NCBI GenBank assembly: GCA_036186865.1
Contig: AP025041.1
Span: forward strand, 62,001-126,000
Direction: 5' to 3'
DNA: 64,000 nt
DNA from: Eustoma russellianum
Lineage: Eukaryota > Streptophyta > Magnoliopsida > Gentianales > Gentianaceae
Below the pieces are notes generated by a model that saw only the letters and a program-made list of their open reading frames with translations, was not told the DNA's origin and searched no databases. Numbering within the stretch: position 1 is the stretch's first letter; every line of letters begins with the position of its first letter. Made by a program: the position numbers and the translations under genes. This document shows positions 11,254 to 25,100 of this stretch, in pieces.

Positions 11254-12889
11254 CTGTGTTAATTGAAGGTTTTCATTTCTTATAGATACGGGCGTAAGCT
11301 TTTTACTTAAAGAACTTCCTCAACAACTCATAGCAAAACAGATCCACCACTAATCCCTTTGACAAAAATGCGCATGTTAAAACAAATATTAAATTCTATA
11401 TCACAATTTACAACTAGTTATGTCCATTGTAATATTTTCAATAGGAAGTAACAAAAAGTATGTGACTTTTGCCAATTGTCAACTAGGTATGCTTCATACC
11501 CCCACAACATTAAACAACGGAACAATGTCTGTTTCTGTTGCTTCCTGTTCGTTTGTTGCTCTATATTTTTAAGCGCAAGACGGTAAATTTGGTGCACTTA
11601 GTGGCCATCTTGACGGTGACTTGAAACTTGTTACTGTCGAATTTGACTAAAACGCAACCTGTATCATTTTGACTCGAGTTTAAGATCATAAAAGCATGCC
11701 AAAGGCACGCAGTGAATCTGGATTAGCCAAGCCTGAAAGTGTATATTGAATTATAAATGAGCCCGGAAACCTTTGAGTCAGTTGGCTGTCACCTTGTATC
11801 ATGTTGTCTGCTTGATAGGCTGTTTAAGGCATGTACTTGTATCTATGACATAGGCATTCCGCCTCAGTTGGGGAAATTTTTGCTCAAAAGGTTAAAAATC
11901 CAAACACTAAGACGGAATATTTTGTTTGGCAGTGAAGATTCTGGACTAGAAGAGTAGTTGAGTTGATGAACGAAGGGTCATCAACTAAAGTACTCGTTAT
12001 AACTCTAATTAATCGAGGGGAATGATTATTAGTTTCATGGCAATATAAAGCAAGGGAAAAATATTAACAAAAATTAATATTTCCATAATTTAATTTTAGA
12101 TTTTATTACTATCATGTCCATCATCATGATGACGCATACTTACACGTATGCTTCAGGTGCATTGTGATCTTTACACAAAAAAAAAAGGGATTAATTTGAG
12201 GAAATGTTGGAATTTCTTTGTTAAACATAAAAGAACTTTCATGTCATTCAAACACATCCAAGCTCACTGGTTCAAATCTGCAAAATATAACATATTCTAA
12301 CTCGCCTATTCTGTATTAGCAAGTGAACTTGTTTAATACAGCATTTTAAAACTAGGACTAAAACTAATCTAGATTTAGAACTTTTGTAGATACCGTAGAA
12401 GACAGTCACAGTAGCATGCAGACACAAAATCACCAATGCTCTTACACACACAAGGCCTTGGGGCAAGTGAATCAAAATTATTGCCTAGAAAACATTCCTA
12501 TAAACCAAACTGATTTAGCGTTCTCCTTGAATCAAAAGCCGGACAATCTAATACAAACAATATATCTAAAAGAACAAGCAGTAAAAAAGGCGTGCCAGCA
12601 ACAAATTCAAAGTAGACAGAGACAAATCAGCAAATAAGCAAAGTAAAATTGATTTAGACCCTATTATCTCAGTCCTTCTGAAGAACGGAGGACATGTAAA
12701 AGTCTCAATCTATGTCCAACTGTTTTACATGGTTCCAAGTTATTAAAATTTCTCCTGGGTTATCAACACTAGCGAACCTAGGAACTCTTGAGTATGCCAT
12801 CAACACCCTCCGCTGCCTTGATCTCAGGCTTTAGCCAATCTTGGAGACAAGGATCCAAGTATCAAACATCTAAATAACTATTTTTTTCC

Positions 12890-12910
12890 GGGGGGGGGGG
12901 GGGGGGGGGG
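12890..12910. repeat. Poly(G) run after poly(T)
   Basis: Twenty-one consecutive G residues preceded by TTTTTTTCC and followed by TTGGGGAGGGG, downstream of the ATPase gene. Confidence 0.95.
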
Positions 12911-13167
12911 TTGGGGAGGGGATGACAAACAGGGTGCTATATAATAAACATTGGTCGCTCTTATGTACACAAGAAGGGAGCTAGGCAAGAAATTCGCTCA
13001 CACAAGCTAGAAACACTTCCTCAGAATTTCTATTGCTGGTTTTATATACCCCAAGTTTACTTTAACATGACGACCTCTGGGTTCCTGAACAGGTGCAGAA
13101 CTCCCGTTTGCCTCTCACTAGTAATTCCAGAATGGGACAGAAAAACAAAGGCGCTCACTTTGGTGTA

Positions 13168-16100
13168 CTACATGAAGTAACTAAGCGATTGCTTCTTCCT
13201 TGATCCACCTTCTCCATACAGTTCGTTCCATTGGAGAAGCTCATTCATATTTGCTGACTCTGATGACACGCTAGCACACACCTGTTGGTAACATAAAACG
13301 AAAAGACATAGTAAGTCGCACGAGCAGATATCTAGTTTACTTCACATTATCGACACAAAGAACATATCAAACAATGACAAATCTTGATTGCACTGATATC
13401 CATCCACAAAAACATCCTGAAGATATAATTAGTTCTTGTTTATTTTATTTCGGTAGGAATTTTTTTGGGGGGAGGGGCCGTGAGATTCCAGAAGTACAGA
13501 AAACTACTACCTTTTAAACTATATGATTCAGAAGTTCAAAAAACGGCTAATGTACTATATGACTTGTTGCACGTGTGTGTCCGCTTATTATTGATAACTG
13601 TAAAGTCAACAACATTGACTTTGAAGCAGTAAAAAAGTATTTAATCACTTTTTGACTCTTTTGTATTGACGAATCACTCATGAGACCTCTTTTCTTTTCC
13701 GTGTTTCTTTTTTTTTTCATTGACCTCTAGACTCACTATGTTTTCGGACTGAAAAGGAGGAGAAAAAAAATATCCATGGGATTACAAAAACTCAACCCAA
13801 ATCACACGTGACAGGAAACTTGTACCACTCAACAATTCACAATACCTTGTAGGCCACCGAACATTCATTTTTTCAGCAAGGACAAACGGGTGAGAGAAAA
13901 ATCAAGGTAAATGTGAAGACTTCCGCAGATACCAAGTCTGTCATCTTAAGAATCATGGACATATAGATGTGATATAATAGAACACACACACGTCAATGCA
14001 CTTAATTTTCAAGGTTGAGGGCATATAAGACACTTTCTGAAAAAAAATACACGTTTTCAAAATATAAGAGCAGAACAATGGGGGAGGGGGGAGGGAGGGT
14101 GTACCTGCTCATGGCCATGCTTAAAGTCATCCATGTTTAAAGGCCTGATATCTGCACTACTATGCAAAGCAGGGATTGCTCTTTCCTCTGCAATTGCCAA
14201 TGCTTTCTCCTACAAAAACAAGCAATGCCACAATCAAGACACGACTCAAGGAGAATATGTACAGGAAAGATTGTAGTAGGGTAAGATATCAACAGCATAG
14301 TTTGACAAGTAACTACAGGATACAAGCACACAAAAAGAAATGATAAGAGAGGAGAGGAAAGGAGAAGGGGGAGGGGGAGGGGGAGGTAAGTAACAATGAT
14401 AACTCTTCTGAGATCACCTTCCTCTCCTTCTCCAATATTTCTCTAATTGGGCAATGGGCAGCTGCAACACAAAGATTCTGAGGCAAAAAGAAGAAAAAAA
14501 ATGTGAGCCAACTAGAAGAATCCTCAGGCGGGGAGGGGATGACAGGATTAAGAATATAGAAACACCAACATGCACGTGTATATAATACATATAGACACTC
14601 GCACACAGGCAGATACGTCTACACTTGAGGTATATTGGTCTTTAAATATCTAAAGCCTAATGCCATACTAAAAGTCCGAGAGGGGACAAATCCAAACAAT
14701 GACATCATGAAGAAAATCCGCATCCGTAACCCTTACGTACTGCAGTTTGGATATCAATTCATCAACAAAAAGAAAATAAAGCAAATTAATATTGTTCTAA
14801 TGGGTGTGAAGAAATAAATTTTCTCTCTAAATTTCGGTGCTCTCCCTCCTCTACAATTTAGATGTCTTCGGACAAAAATTCCCTTCCCCCAATCACCCCA
14901 CTTACTCTCCCTCCTCCCCTCCACCACATATTTGACTGCTAATGGTTAAATCTCGCCGATAACATCGCAATTTTTTTCACATTTTCCTTCTTTCTTCTTC
15001 TTTCTTAGAAAACTACTTAAATCATCATATCCTTCTCTATTTGAACCAGAATTCGGCTCATTTAACATCCCCGTCTCTCGCCCAGACCATTTATGCTTCT
15101 CTGGCTGCTGTTACAGACGGTCAGAGAAAAAATCACAAGACCAGTACACCTCAAGATGGCCGGGGTTTCATGATTCGATTGAGGTCTTGAACAATTGTTA
15201 AGCTCTGTTACAATCCTCAACATGCAAGCACTTAAAAGGACCAAGTCGGCTTGAGCTTCCTTGCTAAGCCTGATTTCACCCCAAATACAATCCTCAGCAT
15301 ACAAGCACTTGTAAGAGCCAAATCGGCTTGGTTTCCTTGCTCAAGTCCGATTGCACCCCAGAAACTTCATCAACAATCTATTCGGAGTTTGATGATGAAA
15401 ATGGAAGCTCTTTCGTTGCAATCGACCCACACAGAGTTGCTGACGATAAAATGAAATGAACCTTCTCCCTTGTTGGATAGATGATGGGAAACAACACCTC
15501 ATTCTTCAACATGAAGAACTTTCCAGCGCAACGATGGAATTTTAAAGGTTTTCTTGAAGTCCAACGGGTTGATGAAGAGTTATTCATTTTCATATTCCAA
15601 TCTGAGGATTCTAAACAAGGCATCCTCAATCTGTCTCTTATGCCATTCAGCAATAGAGTTCTTTTTCTTAGGTCATGGATCCCGAATAAACCTATTCAGA
15701 GGCTAAAGCTAGACGTTTCAGTTTGGGTGTACATTAGTTTAATGCATATGTTCTAAGGGGAGTTTGACAAACTAATTAGTAAGCCTCTATTCAAGGATAT
15801 GCTCACCACCATACAAGCTAGAGTGACATTTGCCAGTATATGTGTGGAAATCAAAGCTGAAAACCTCCTCCGAACACCATTAACTTCATTGATGAGTATG
15901 GTCAAGAATACATACACGAAGTTATATACGAATGGACGCCAACACAATGCTTCAAGTGCAAGACCTTCGAACACTCCTGCGAGGACAAGAAACAGATGGA
16001 AGCTAAGGCTCATACTAAAGGGGTTTAACTTATAATGGTGCTGCAAGGAATCCTAACGGATACCGTAACAATACAAGTCATCCTAATGCCCAAAGGATTC

Positions 16101-19100
16101 AAACCAAGGATAATGCAGCAGACGGAGCAGGGCAAATAAACAAGGTGACTACTTCCCTACTAGTAGGGGAGAGGATACTTGACAAAAGTAAAAGCAAGGT
16201 AGTTGAAACAGATAATGGCATTGAGGAAGGGAATCCTAACAAAATAGGATATAGGGACGAGGAAGATTCCAGTAAGGAAGACACCACACCTCAGGAACAA
16301 CAAAGGCAGAAGAAACTTGAACATGAACAGCTGGATGACAAGGGTTACTATGATATGTACCGTAACCGGGGAAGGATAGTGATGTAGATACTCCAGCAAC
16401 TAAAAAGGCTAAACATAAAAAGAAGGATCAGGAAAATGAAATGGGTCCAAGTCTCCTGTACAGGGAAGACACGAACAACAAATGGAAGTTAGCCAGGGGA
16501 ACCTTCAAGCTAACCCGGTGGTATCCTTCTTTAGCTAGGAGTATTATATCTGGGGTGCTGGGATTATTGGTACACTTTGGGTGGCACATTTGCCATTTTC
16601 CATGTTGTGGTCTATGGGTTTGCCCTGCTCAGCTTAAGTCATTGGTTTTAGACGTGCTTTGGCTTTTGATTTCTTTGATATAAGCCACCTGTATTTTGTG
16701 CAAGCTACGATTATTGTTGTCATTACAACAATTATTTTGTACAAGTTGTCAATTAATTTAGCTTACTTTTCAGTAGATATGGCTTATAATTGGCTTATTT
16801 TGTCATTTTCCGCAACTTTTTGTAATGGTTGGCATTAAAGATTGGATAGCATGTGTGAACCACCTATAGTTGCCCAAGCTAAGCTCTTAGTTTCTCAATT
16901 ATAAGCAACATCTTTTGTAAATGTATCGATTTCTGCTTACCTATGAAAATTTTAACTTAAATAATTTTTTTTTTGTGATTTAAAATTTTATAAATATCAG
17001 TAGAAAATTTACAAGGCTGCACACTATGAGTAGGTGTTAGCAGGGAAGCCATAGGATGGCTTTCGCAAAATCCAAAAAGGCAAAGTTTCATTACAATAAG
17101 AGCATAACTTGTGATTGAAACTTTGCCAGGCAAAACAAGAGATCCTATACATTGGAAAAGCTAGGTGACATATTTTGTCAACATAATAAACACAATGAGG
17201 GCCTAACTATGCAATAGTTATCCCAATTTGCATTCAATTTCACTTGGTCTGATCACTGGTAAAACTGAGTACTGGGTGATCAAAAGAAGGGTTGGACAGC
17301 TAGACGTCAGGCCACTTCGCTGGCATTTTGCAGATCCTCTCTTCAGTATACAAAACAGCTTTAGATCCGTTTCCCACTTCTTTCATCCTTGTGTGTATAC
17401 CTTCCCTTTTCATTGTCCTTCGCTCTTTAGTACATAGTAGCAAGTAGTGCATAGGCATTTCTGGATAAGTAGTAAGCACCTGCCAAGCGACAAGTAAAAA
17501 AGCACAGTGGTCTGTTTTGCAATTCTTTAACTTTCATACGCTGAAAGAGTTATAGGAACTAAGCACGGGTTTCATATCAGTTGCATTAAGAAAAACCAAC
17601 CGTTTTTGATACCCAGAAATTTAAGTACAGAATATTCGCATAGGGACTTCCAGATTGACCGCAATTTCCCAATTGCTTTGGGATTTTCTGATGTTATTCC
17701 AGGTGAAGCTGCGAGTCTAACGTTTTGTAGAATGTTGTGCATTTTTCATGAGATGAGTATGCTATCTTTGGTTCCGTTCCTTCCAATTGAATAAATCACA
17801 ACAGCTAAGCTGAGTTTTAATAACTCTTTCTGCAAGTTTGAACGCCATTGATATCCTAGGAGCCAATCTCTAGATGGTTGCTCCAGGAAGTTGTAGAGAT
17901 ATTACAGGTAAGTTTATCAAGTACAGTTTTCCAAACCTCTTTTGAGAAAGGACATTTGAAAATAAATGATCTTGTTTCTAGGTGTGTTTTGCAAAGGAGG
18001 TATAAGTTGTTTGCTATCCCCCATTGGACAAGGTTATCTAGAGTAGGAAGTCTCTCCATGAATGCAATCCAGAGTATGATGGCATATCTAGGAAGGTGAT
18101 GCCTACTCCAGACAGCGCAGGGAACCGGATGGGATGGTGGGCTATTAACCATTGAGGCACTCTTGATTCAGAACTGGTTGGCAAGAGACCATTTCCAGGC
18201 ATCTGCTCTTGTTGTGATTGGGATATTTCTACAATCATTTTGGAAACGAAGCACTTGAGAATCCCAGCCTTTACCGTAAGGTAGAGACCATCGTCCATTC
18301 TAGATAACATCCGAGACCTTTGCATCTAATCTAACATTTATTCTTTGCCTCATTTTCGGATGTTCATCAAGATTCCCCATGGATGCCATGGGTCAAACCA
18401 AAAGGAGGTGGTATTGCCATTACCAATTATCCTCTTTGTGTAACGCTCAAATTGGTCCCTAATCCACAGTAATCTTTTCCAAAGCCAAGCATCTTGGACT
18501 TTGGGAGAGATTTGCCATAATGATTTTCCTTTAAGCAAGACGGTGTGCACCTATTTAACCCATAATGATTTCTTATTTTCAAAGATGTGCCACACATGCT
18601 TCATAAGGTAACCATTGTTAAGTTAAGTAAGGTTTGGAAGACCTAGACCCCCCATTTTCCTTTGGTTTACATAACTATGACCATTTTACTTGTGTTTTAC
18701 GTTGGCCCCCCAAAGGAAAGTTAAAATTTTTTCAATTTCTTGAGAACTTTCCTTGGGAGGAAGTACGCCCCAGTCCAGTATCTCACGATTGCAACTAGGA
18801 CAGAATTAATTATTTGGAGCCTGCCTCCATAAGACAATTTGGAGGCAGTCCAACTATTAATCCTAGTTTTAATCTATTCTAACAGAGGAATGCAATCAGA
18901 GTACGAAAGTTTCCAGTTGAGGAAGGGAAGACCTAGTTATTTGATGGGGAATGATCCCAAAGGCATACTCAATAGATTTGCTATGCGTTGTTTCTTTGCT
19001 TGTGTGACTCCAGAGGCAAAAATTTCACTTTTCTTTAGGTTTGGTGTTAGACCAGAGATATCTCCAAACGTACTCAGTGTGTCCCCTATAATTTTAGTGG

Positions 19101-22100
19101 GCTCTTCATCTGCACTAGACAAGATGAAGAGGTTGTCTGCGAATGCCAGGGAGCTTATTTTGTTGCTGGCATATTTGGGGTGGAATTTGAATTGGGAGTT
19201 ATGGATGTTTGCTTTGAGGAGTTTAGTGAATCCTTCTATCACTAGGATGAAAAGAGCTGGAGATAACGGGTCACCCTGTCTAAGGCCCCTAGTGGCTTTG
19301 AAGTTGCCAGTGAGAGCCATTTAAGTTGATTGAGAATGAGGCAGTGAAAATACATAGGTAAATCCAATGTCTCACTGTATGAGGGATATTCATTTGGGCA
19401 AGTATGCACAATAAGTAGTCCCAGTTTACTGTGTCAAAGGCCTTCATAATGTCAACCTTGATGGCGCAGCTGCTTGGGCCTCTAATTTTCAGGTATCTAT
19501 TGACCAAGTTGTGCATAAGCATAATGTTATCCTGAATGCTCCTCCCCTGAACAAAGACTGACTGGTTGTCATCAACTAGATAGGCAGAAGTGGTTTTAAT
19601 CTGCTTGCTATTATCTTGGAAATGACCTTATAGCAAACATTGCAACATGATACGGTCTAAATTCTTTCATTTTCACTGGGACCTTCAACTTTTGGAATGA
19701 GAGAGATGGCTGTGGCATTCATTGGATAGTAAAGGAAGTCGTTTGAAAAGAAAAACTGGATGACCTCTATGAAATCTTTTCCAACAATGTCCCAGTTTAA
19801 TTTGAAAATTTCTGCTATAAATCCATCTGGGCCAGGGAAACTGTCATTTTTCATGGAGAATAGAGTTTCTTTTATCTCCTTGTGGGAAATTTGTGAGAGT
19901 AAGGAGTTAGCTTGCTCATTTGTGAGTGATTTTCTATCCCAAGGATTTGGATATAGGTTGGGGGAATTAGGCTCAGTAAAAAGAATCTCAAAGAAGTTTA
20001 CAGCTAAGGATTTACCTCTTCATAGTTTCCAGTCCAATTTCCATCGTCCTTTTGTAAACTTAGAATTTTGTTCCTACCTGTGTTGGCTTTGACTGTCCTA
20101 TGGAAGAAATAGGTATTTTTGTCACCTTCTTTCCTCCATTTAACCTTAGCTTTTTCCCTAAGAAATGATTCTTCAAAGGAAGAAAGTCTGTTATATTCTT
20201 CTAAGTCATTCATTTCTCTTTGAAAAGCCTGGTTGTTTATGTTATCATTCATGGCTAGTAGTCGGGCATGTTCCAACTTTTGCCTAGCCATTAGAACTTT
20301 GGTAGAGATATTTGCAAAACGTGCCTTGTTTAGTTTCCTCAGTGGTTCTTTTAGACGTTTTAGCTTTTTAACTAATCTAAGCTGGGGATTTCCCTGTATT
20401 GGAATATTTCAGCTTTCCTCCAAGAGTTTTCTAAATTCAGGGTGTTTCATCTAACCTTTGATAAACTTAAAATGCTTAGGTCCAAAGTTTACTGACATCT
20501 TAACAGAGAGAATTCCAAGGTGATCTGAGATTTTAGAGGCTCCATAATCTAATTGGAAGTTTGGGAATTTGTGGTTCCACTTCCTCATTACAAAACATAT
20601 TATCAATCTTAGTGTATGTCCTAGTGTTTACGTCTCTCTTATTTGACCATGTAAACTCGAAACCTCTAGAAGGGATGTGGAAGACGTCTACATCTTGGAT
20701 CCACTCATTAAATTCTTTTATTGTGTTTCTGTCTATTCTTTTGTTCCCTTTTTTTACCTTTGCTATCAAGGATGATATTGAAGTCACTCATGATAAGGCA
20801 AGGTTCCTGGCTATACACCGTGTTCTGGTACCTTAGGAATGCCATAACTCCCTCTTTTTACTCCTTTCGTTGTAGCCGTAAACAACAGTGAGTATAAATG
20901 TTGTTGGGTTCTGTGTTAAGGTAGTTATTTTACAAGTGACATATTGTTCCTCCAAGAGAAGGACATGTGCTTGTATGACATTTGGGTTCCAAACTACCCA
21001 AATTCTAGACACAGAATTAGGAAGGGTGTTATTAGCAATCTCCCAGTTCCTAAAGATTTTGTTTGAAAAGAATAGGAAGTTTTGTTGTCTAACTTTGACG
21101 TCTACCAGACCAATGATGCTAATTTTGTTGATACGTATATAGTTTTTTACTTTTTTTTGCTTTAAAGGGGAGTTAAGTCCCCTTATGTTCCAGCAAGCTA
21201 ATTTAATTATCTCTTAGTTTTGGCCCCCCTTGGCCTTCTCAGACTGCTATGTCTTTTCCTAGTTGGAGAGAGTCTAGGACTAACCACCTTTTGGGAGCGG
21301 TAAGGTTGGAAGTCTGGAGTCTTTTCCTCTTGGTCCTCTGGCCTTATTTGGTCTTTTTTAGTGACTATTGACTTAATCCTAGAAGATGGATTTTGTTTGT
21401 TCTTTTCATTGTAGGTTGAACTAGAATGGGTACTCTCCACACTTTCTTCCTCCGAGCTAGAAGAAAGGTACCAACTGGAGTTATTGTGATTTTTGTCCAG
21501 TTTGGAGTTGATATTTCTTATATGGTCTGCTAGAGTTTTGTCACAGTCTATGTCCATACCCTCATCCACTTCTTCACTTCCTGAGTTACTGTTAGGATGG
21601 TCCAGACTTGCCCTATAGTGTTGGGTTATGCGGTGCTTTGTTGGAGGGTTTTCTAACTCAGAGTTTTGCGGAGGTTTGCACTGTGCTGGGGATCTCCACA
21701 TCCCCTACATCGTTGTCCATATTCAACAGGGTGTGAATTTGTTTTGGTTGCTACGTAGCTTAGGGCTTGTAGACATAATTTCTATGTTGGGCTTGCATGT
21801 TATCTTGACTGGCTTGGTAGAGGTGGAGATTGGCTTCGTTCTCTTTTATAAATTAGTGGGCTCCTTTCTGTTAGTCAGTGGAGGAATTGGTAGGGAGACT
21901 TGGCTTTTTTTCCCTTTCAGTCCAACGGCTTGTATTTCGTGTCTCCGGGTCTTGTACCCTTTGAGGCACATTGGTTGTCTGAGTTTGGTTGCTGTTAACT
22001 ACTGGGGTCTTAGATTGGGGTGGGAGAGTTTGGAAATTGTGCCCAAAGGTCTTACATTTGGGGCACTGAATGGGTATACACTCATAGATGACTTTCTGGG

Positions 22101-25100
22101 AGCAAAACTTCCCTTCTTCATCTATGAAAGATAGTTTTGGGGAGCTCTTCCCTAGCTTTGATTTCTGCGCATATTCTAGCGTAGGCCACAAGGTTTTGAG
22201 AGGTGGTAGGTTTATCCATGAATAAAGGTTTCCCAATTAAGGAACCCAAGCCACTAAGTACATGTGAATTGTAGTAGTGTAGTCTTAAGCCTGGGAATTT
22301 AACCCAGATAGGTACGGTGTCCATATTTATGCACTGTATGGGTTTGTATGGGATCCATGTCCAGAGGAACAAAATCCTATTTCTAAATGGAAGAGGCGAG
22401 ATGTCTAAGATACTCTGTTTAGATTCCTTAGATTGGAATCTGAAAACAAACAGATATTTCCCATTCCTCTCGACTTCGAGTAATCCCTTCGAAGTCCAGC
22501 TTTCCTCTGCAAATTTCTTCATATTAAAAAAGGAAGCAGCACCATCCTTCCATTTCTGTTTTGCTTCCGATACTGCTTCTGAGTTGATTGTAAAAGCCTT
22601 CTTTCCATTTTCCGTTGTCAGTTGAGTCTGTACAAGTGCTGATGACACCTCAGGAACGAAATCCGGCTTGAGCAAGGAGACCCATGCCGTTTTGGCTTTT
22701 ACCAACTGCTGCATGTTGTAGTTATGAACCAGATCAAATGGATCTGTCCATAACTGGTGTATTTAAGAAGAGGATTTAGATGAAGAAACCTTCTGGCTAC
22801 CTCGGCCTTCTTGGCCAGGTAGCCGGAAGAAAAACGTTTAACTGGGTTTGTGAAAGTAAAATAGATCTCATATTTGGTGTTTAGATTAACAGGATGTAGA
22901 GATGGATCTATCCGTTAGAACAGATGGTGGCTGGAAGAGGCGGAGTAACTATCGTTGTGGTGGAAAGAGAGTAAAGGAAGCGGTGGAGAAGGGAGGAAAG
23001 AGAAAGAAAGCGAAAGAAGAACGTCGAATTTTTTAGAAAGAGCTGAGAGCATTTTTTCCTAAAGAGAAAACGTTTTAAATTAGATCACCTTTCGAAAGTT
23101 ATAGCCTCAACTTAAATAAATATTGCATTGACCAAGGTGGACAATGGAGTTCATAAGTGAGACCTGCCAATGAACTAGTCCTTTAAGCTATCACAGCAAA
23201 ACACTCGAACAATGGAGTTCATAAGTGAGACCTGCCAATGAACTAGTCCTTTAAGCTATCACAACAAAACATTAACTTCTGGCCTCTCTTCCTAGGTGCT
23301 ATTGTCCAATAATCTTCCACTTCTTTTTAATATTTATTTTAGGATATATAGTTTCTTGAGAAAAGGTAAAGACTTTGAGATCTCTCCAAACTTTTCCATT
23401 TAACAAAATACTGTAATTTTTAGCAACAAGGATCATTGTGAAATCGAATAACCAAAGCTCATAGCATTATCAGTTGCAGCTGGAACCTAAAGACCATGCA
23501 ACTACCACCAATTCCGAAGTACCAAACAGAAAGGACTTCGATTACTGCAAAAGCATGTTAGAAAATGGTTGCATTAAGTCAGAAGGCACACCTTCAAATC
23601 ACTTCCGGAATACCCGTCAGTCATAATGGCAACGTTTCCAAGATCAAGACCAGGAGCCAATTCCTCCTTGGACAATATGACTCTCAAAATCTTTTCTCTA
23701 TTTGAAGCATCAGGCAAGTTCACCATCAACCTGAGGCAACAACACAGGCCAAATAACATCAAATAGTAAGGGAAACCTATCCAAGGAGCAAAAAGCGCAA
23801 CCTTATCGATAAGAAACTTACCTTCGTGGAAGCCTCCTAATGACAGCCTCATCAAGATCAAAAGGTCTATTGGTTGCAGCAAGTACCAGTACCCTTTCCT
23901 TGTCTTTTGTTCGGAGACCATCCCAATTCACCATGAACTCGTTCTTCATTTTGCGCATTGCTTCATGTTCTCCCGGATTTTCACGCCTTCCTAACATGCT
24001 GTCAACCTATTATAACACAGGGAAATTTTACCGAGACAATGTATATAGGCAAAGATACATATGTATTACATATGACAACGCAAGGGACAACCAGAATACA
24101 TTTATCCTTCCACCAACCCATCCAAAAAACAATAAAAGAAAAGGAAAAAAAAAGGCCACAGATCAATGTATACAGTAAACAGGGAATTTATCCACAGATC
24201 ACAGAGAAACACTCTATTCACGTTAGAGGGGGCGGGGGAAAGAGAAAAACTTAATTTCCTAACCAGAACTGCTATTCCCAACTGACTAATGACTTTTAGA
24301 AGCACAAATTTATTGGCATGAAAGAAAATCAGGATGTAGAATATGCAAGACCACAAAGAATTGCCTTCAAGAAAGTCGTGGAACAAAATTACTCCAGAAT
24401 GTTGTGCTTACCTCATCAATGAATATGACGCTAGGAGCAATTTTACTGGCAAGAGTGAACACTGCTTTAACATACTTCTCTCCTTCGCCAAACCACTGTG
24501 AAGAAGGAAAATGTTCAAACCAGTAGAAACAAAACAAATCAACCAGAATAACAGTTAGCAGCACATTGACGTAGAAAAACACCTTCGAAGTGATGCTTGA
24601 CATCGATATATTAATGAAATTGGCACTAGCTTCTGTAGCAACAGCTTTAGCCAACATTGTTTTTCCAGTACCAGGCGGTCCAAAAAGCAATATTCCCTTG
24701 CAAGGCTGTCAATTGTATATATTTAGCAAAATCCACCATAAGGGGAAAGAAAAATGGAATAAAACCTCTTTTTATTTGTCTTGGATTTTAAGGATACACC
24801 ACTGAACCTTAGTAAGTTGTCCTTTACAGAAAAGTTCCGGCCTTTGTAGAGGTAACATCACCAATTCTTTTAATGTATCCTTCACGTTTTCCAATGCTCC
24901 AATGTCATCAAATGTTACGCCAATATCACTGGGAGGAATAACATCAGCAAGCAGTCTCTTTTCAAACTCATTTTCAGTAACCACATCCTGCCATTAATGA
25001 CAATATAGTTGAATCGGAGTAATGTCACACACATTCATGCGACCCAGTAAATTCGGAAAGAAATAAGTATACTTACACAGTGACAAGGGTAGATGATGAA

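Larger units (their letters stand above)
11194..13167. other. Convergent intergenic spacer, WDR89 to ATPase gene
   Basis: 3' UTRs of two tail-to-tail genes plus AT-rich sequence. Homopolymer G runs lie at 11235-11253 (19 G after a T run) and 12890-12910 (21 G after a T run). The open stretch near 12416-12637 has no family resemblance and no splice context. No RNA gene is seen. Confidence 0.5.
17850..22750 (-). mobile_element. Degenerate L1-type LINE, near full length, minus strand
   Basis: Minus-strand remnants in LINE order: ORF1 with DUF4283-like domain (22714-22118), a zinc-knuckle-like CPKCKTFGH (near 22040), a Ser/Asp-rich linker (21701-21207), endonuclease remnants (20787-20533; FEFTWSNKR, KIDNMF), the pre-RT linker (20291-20004; EEYNRLSSFEESFLREKAKVKW, shown here as two short pieces EEYNRLSSFEE and REKAKVKW), RT (19854-18937) and the zinc-finger RVT C-terminal segment (18152-17856). 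Multiple frameshifts and stops make it inactive. Its sense strand is the same as that of the host ATPase gene, whose intron 25 it occupies. Confidence 0.88.

Noticed and set aside
12272..12637. Open frames in the spacer between WDR89 and the ATPase
   Set aside because: Low-complexity composition, no homologue recognised, no splice context.
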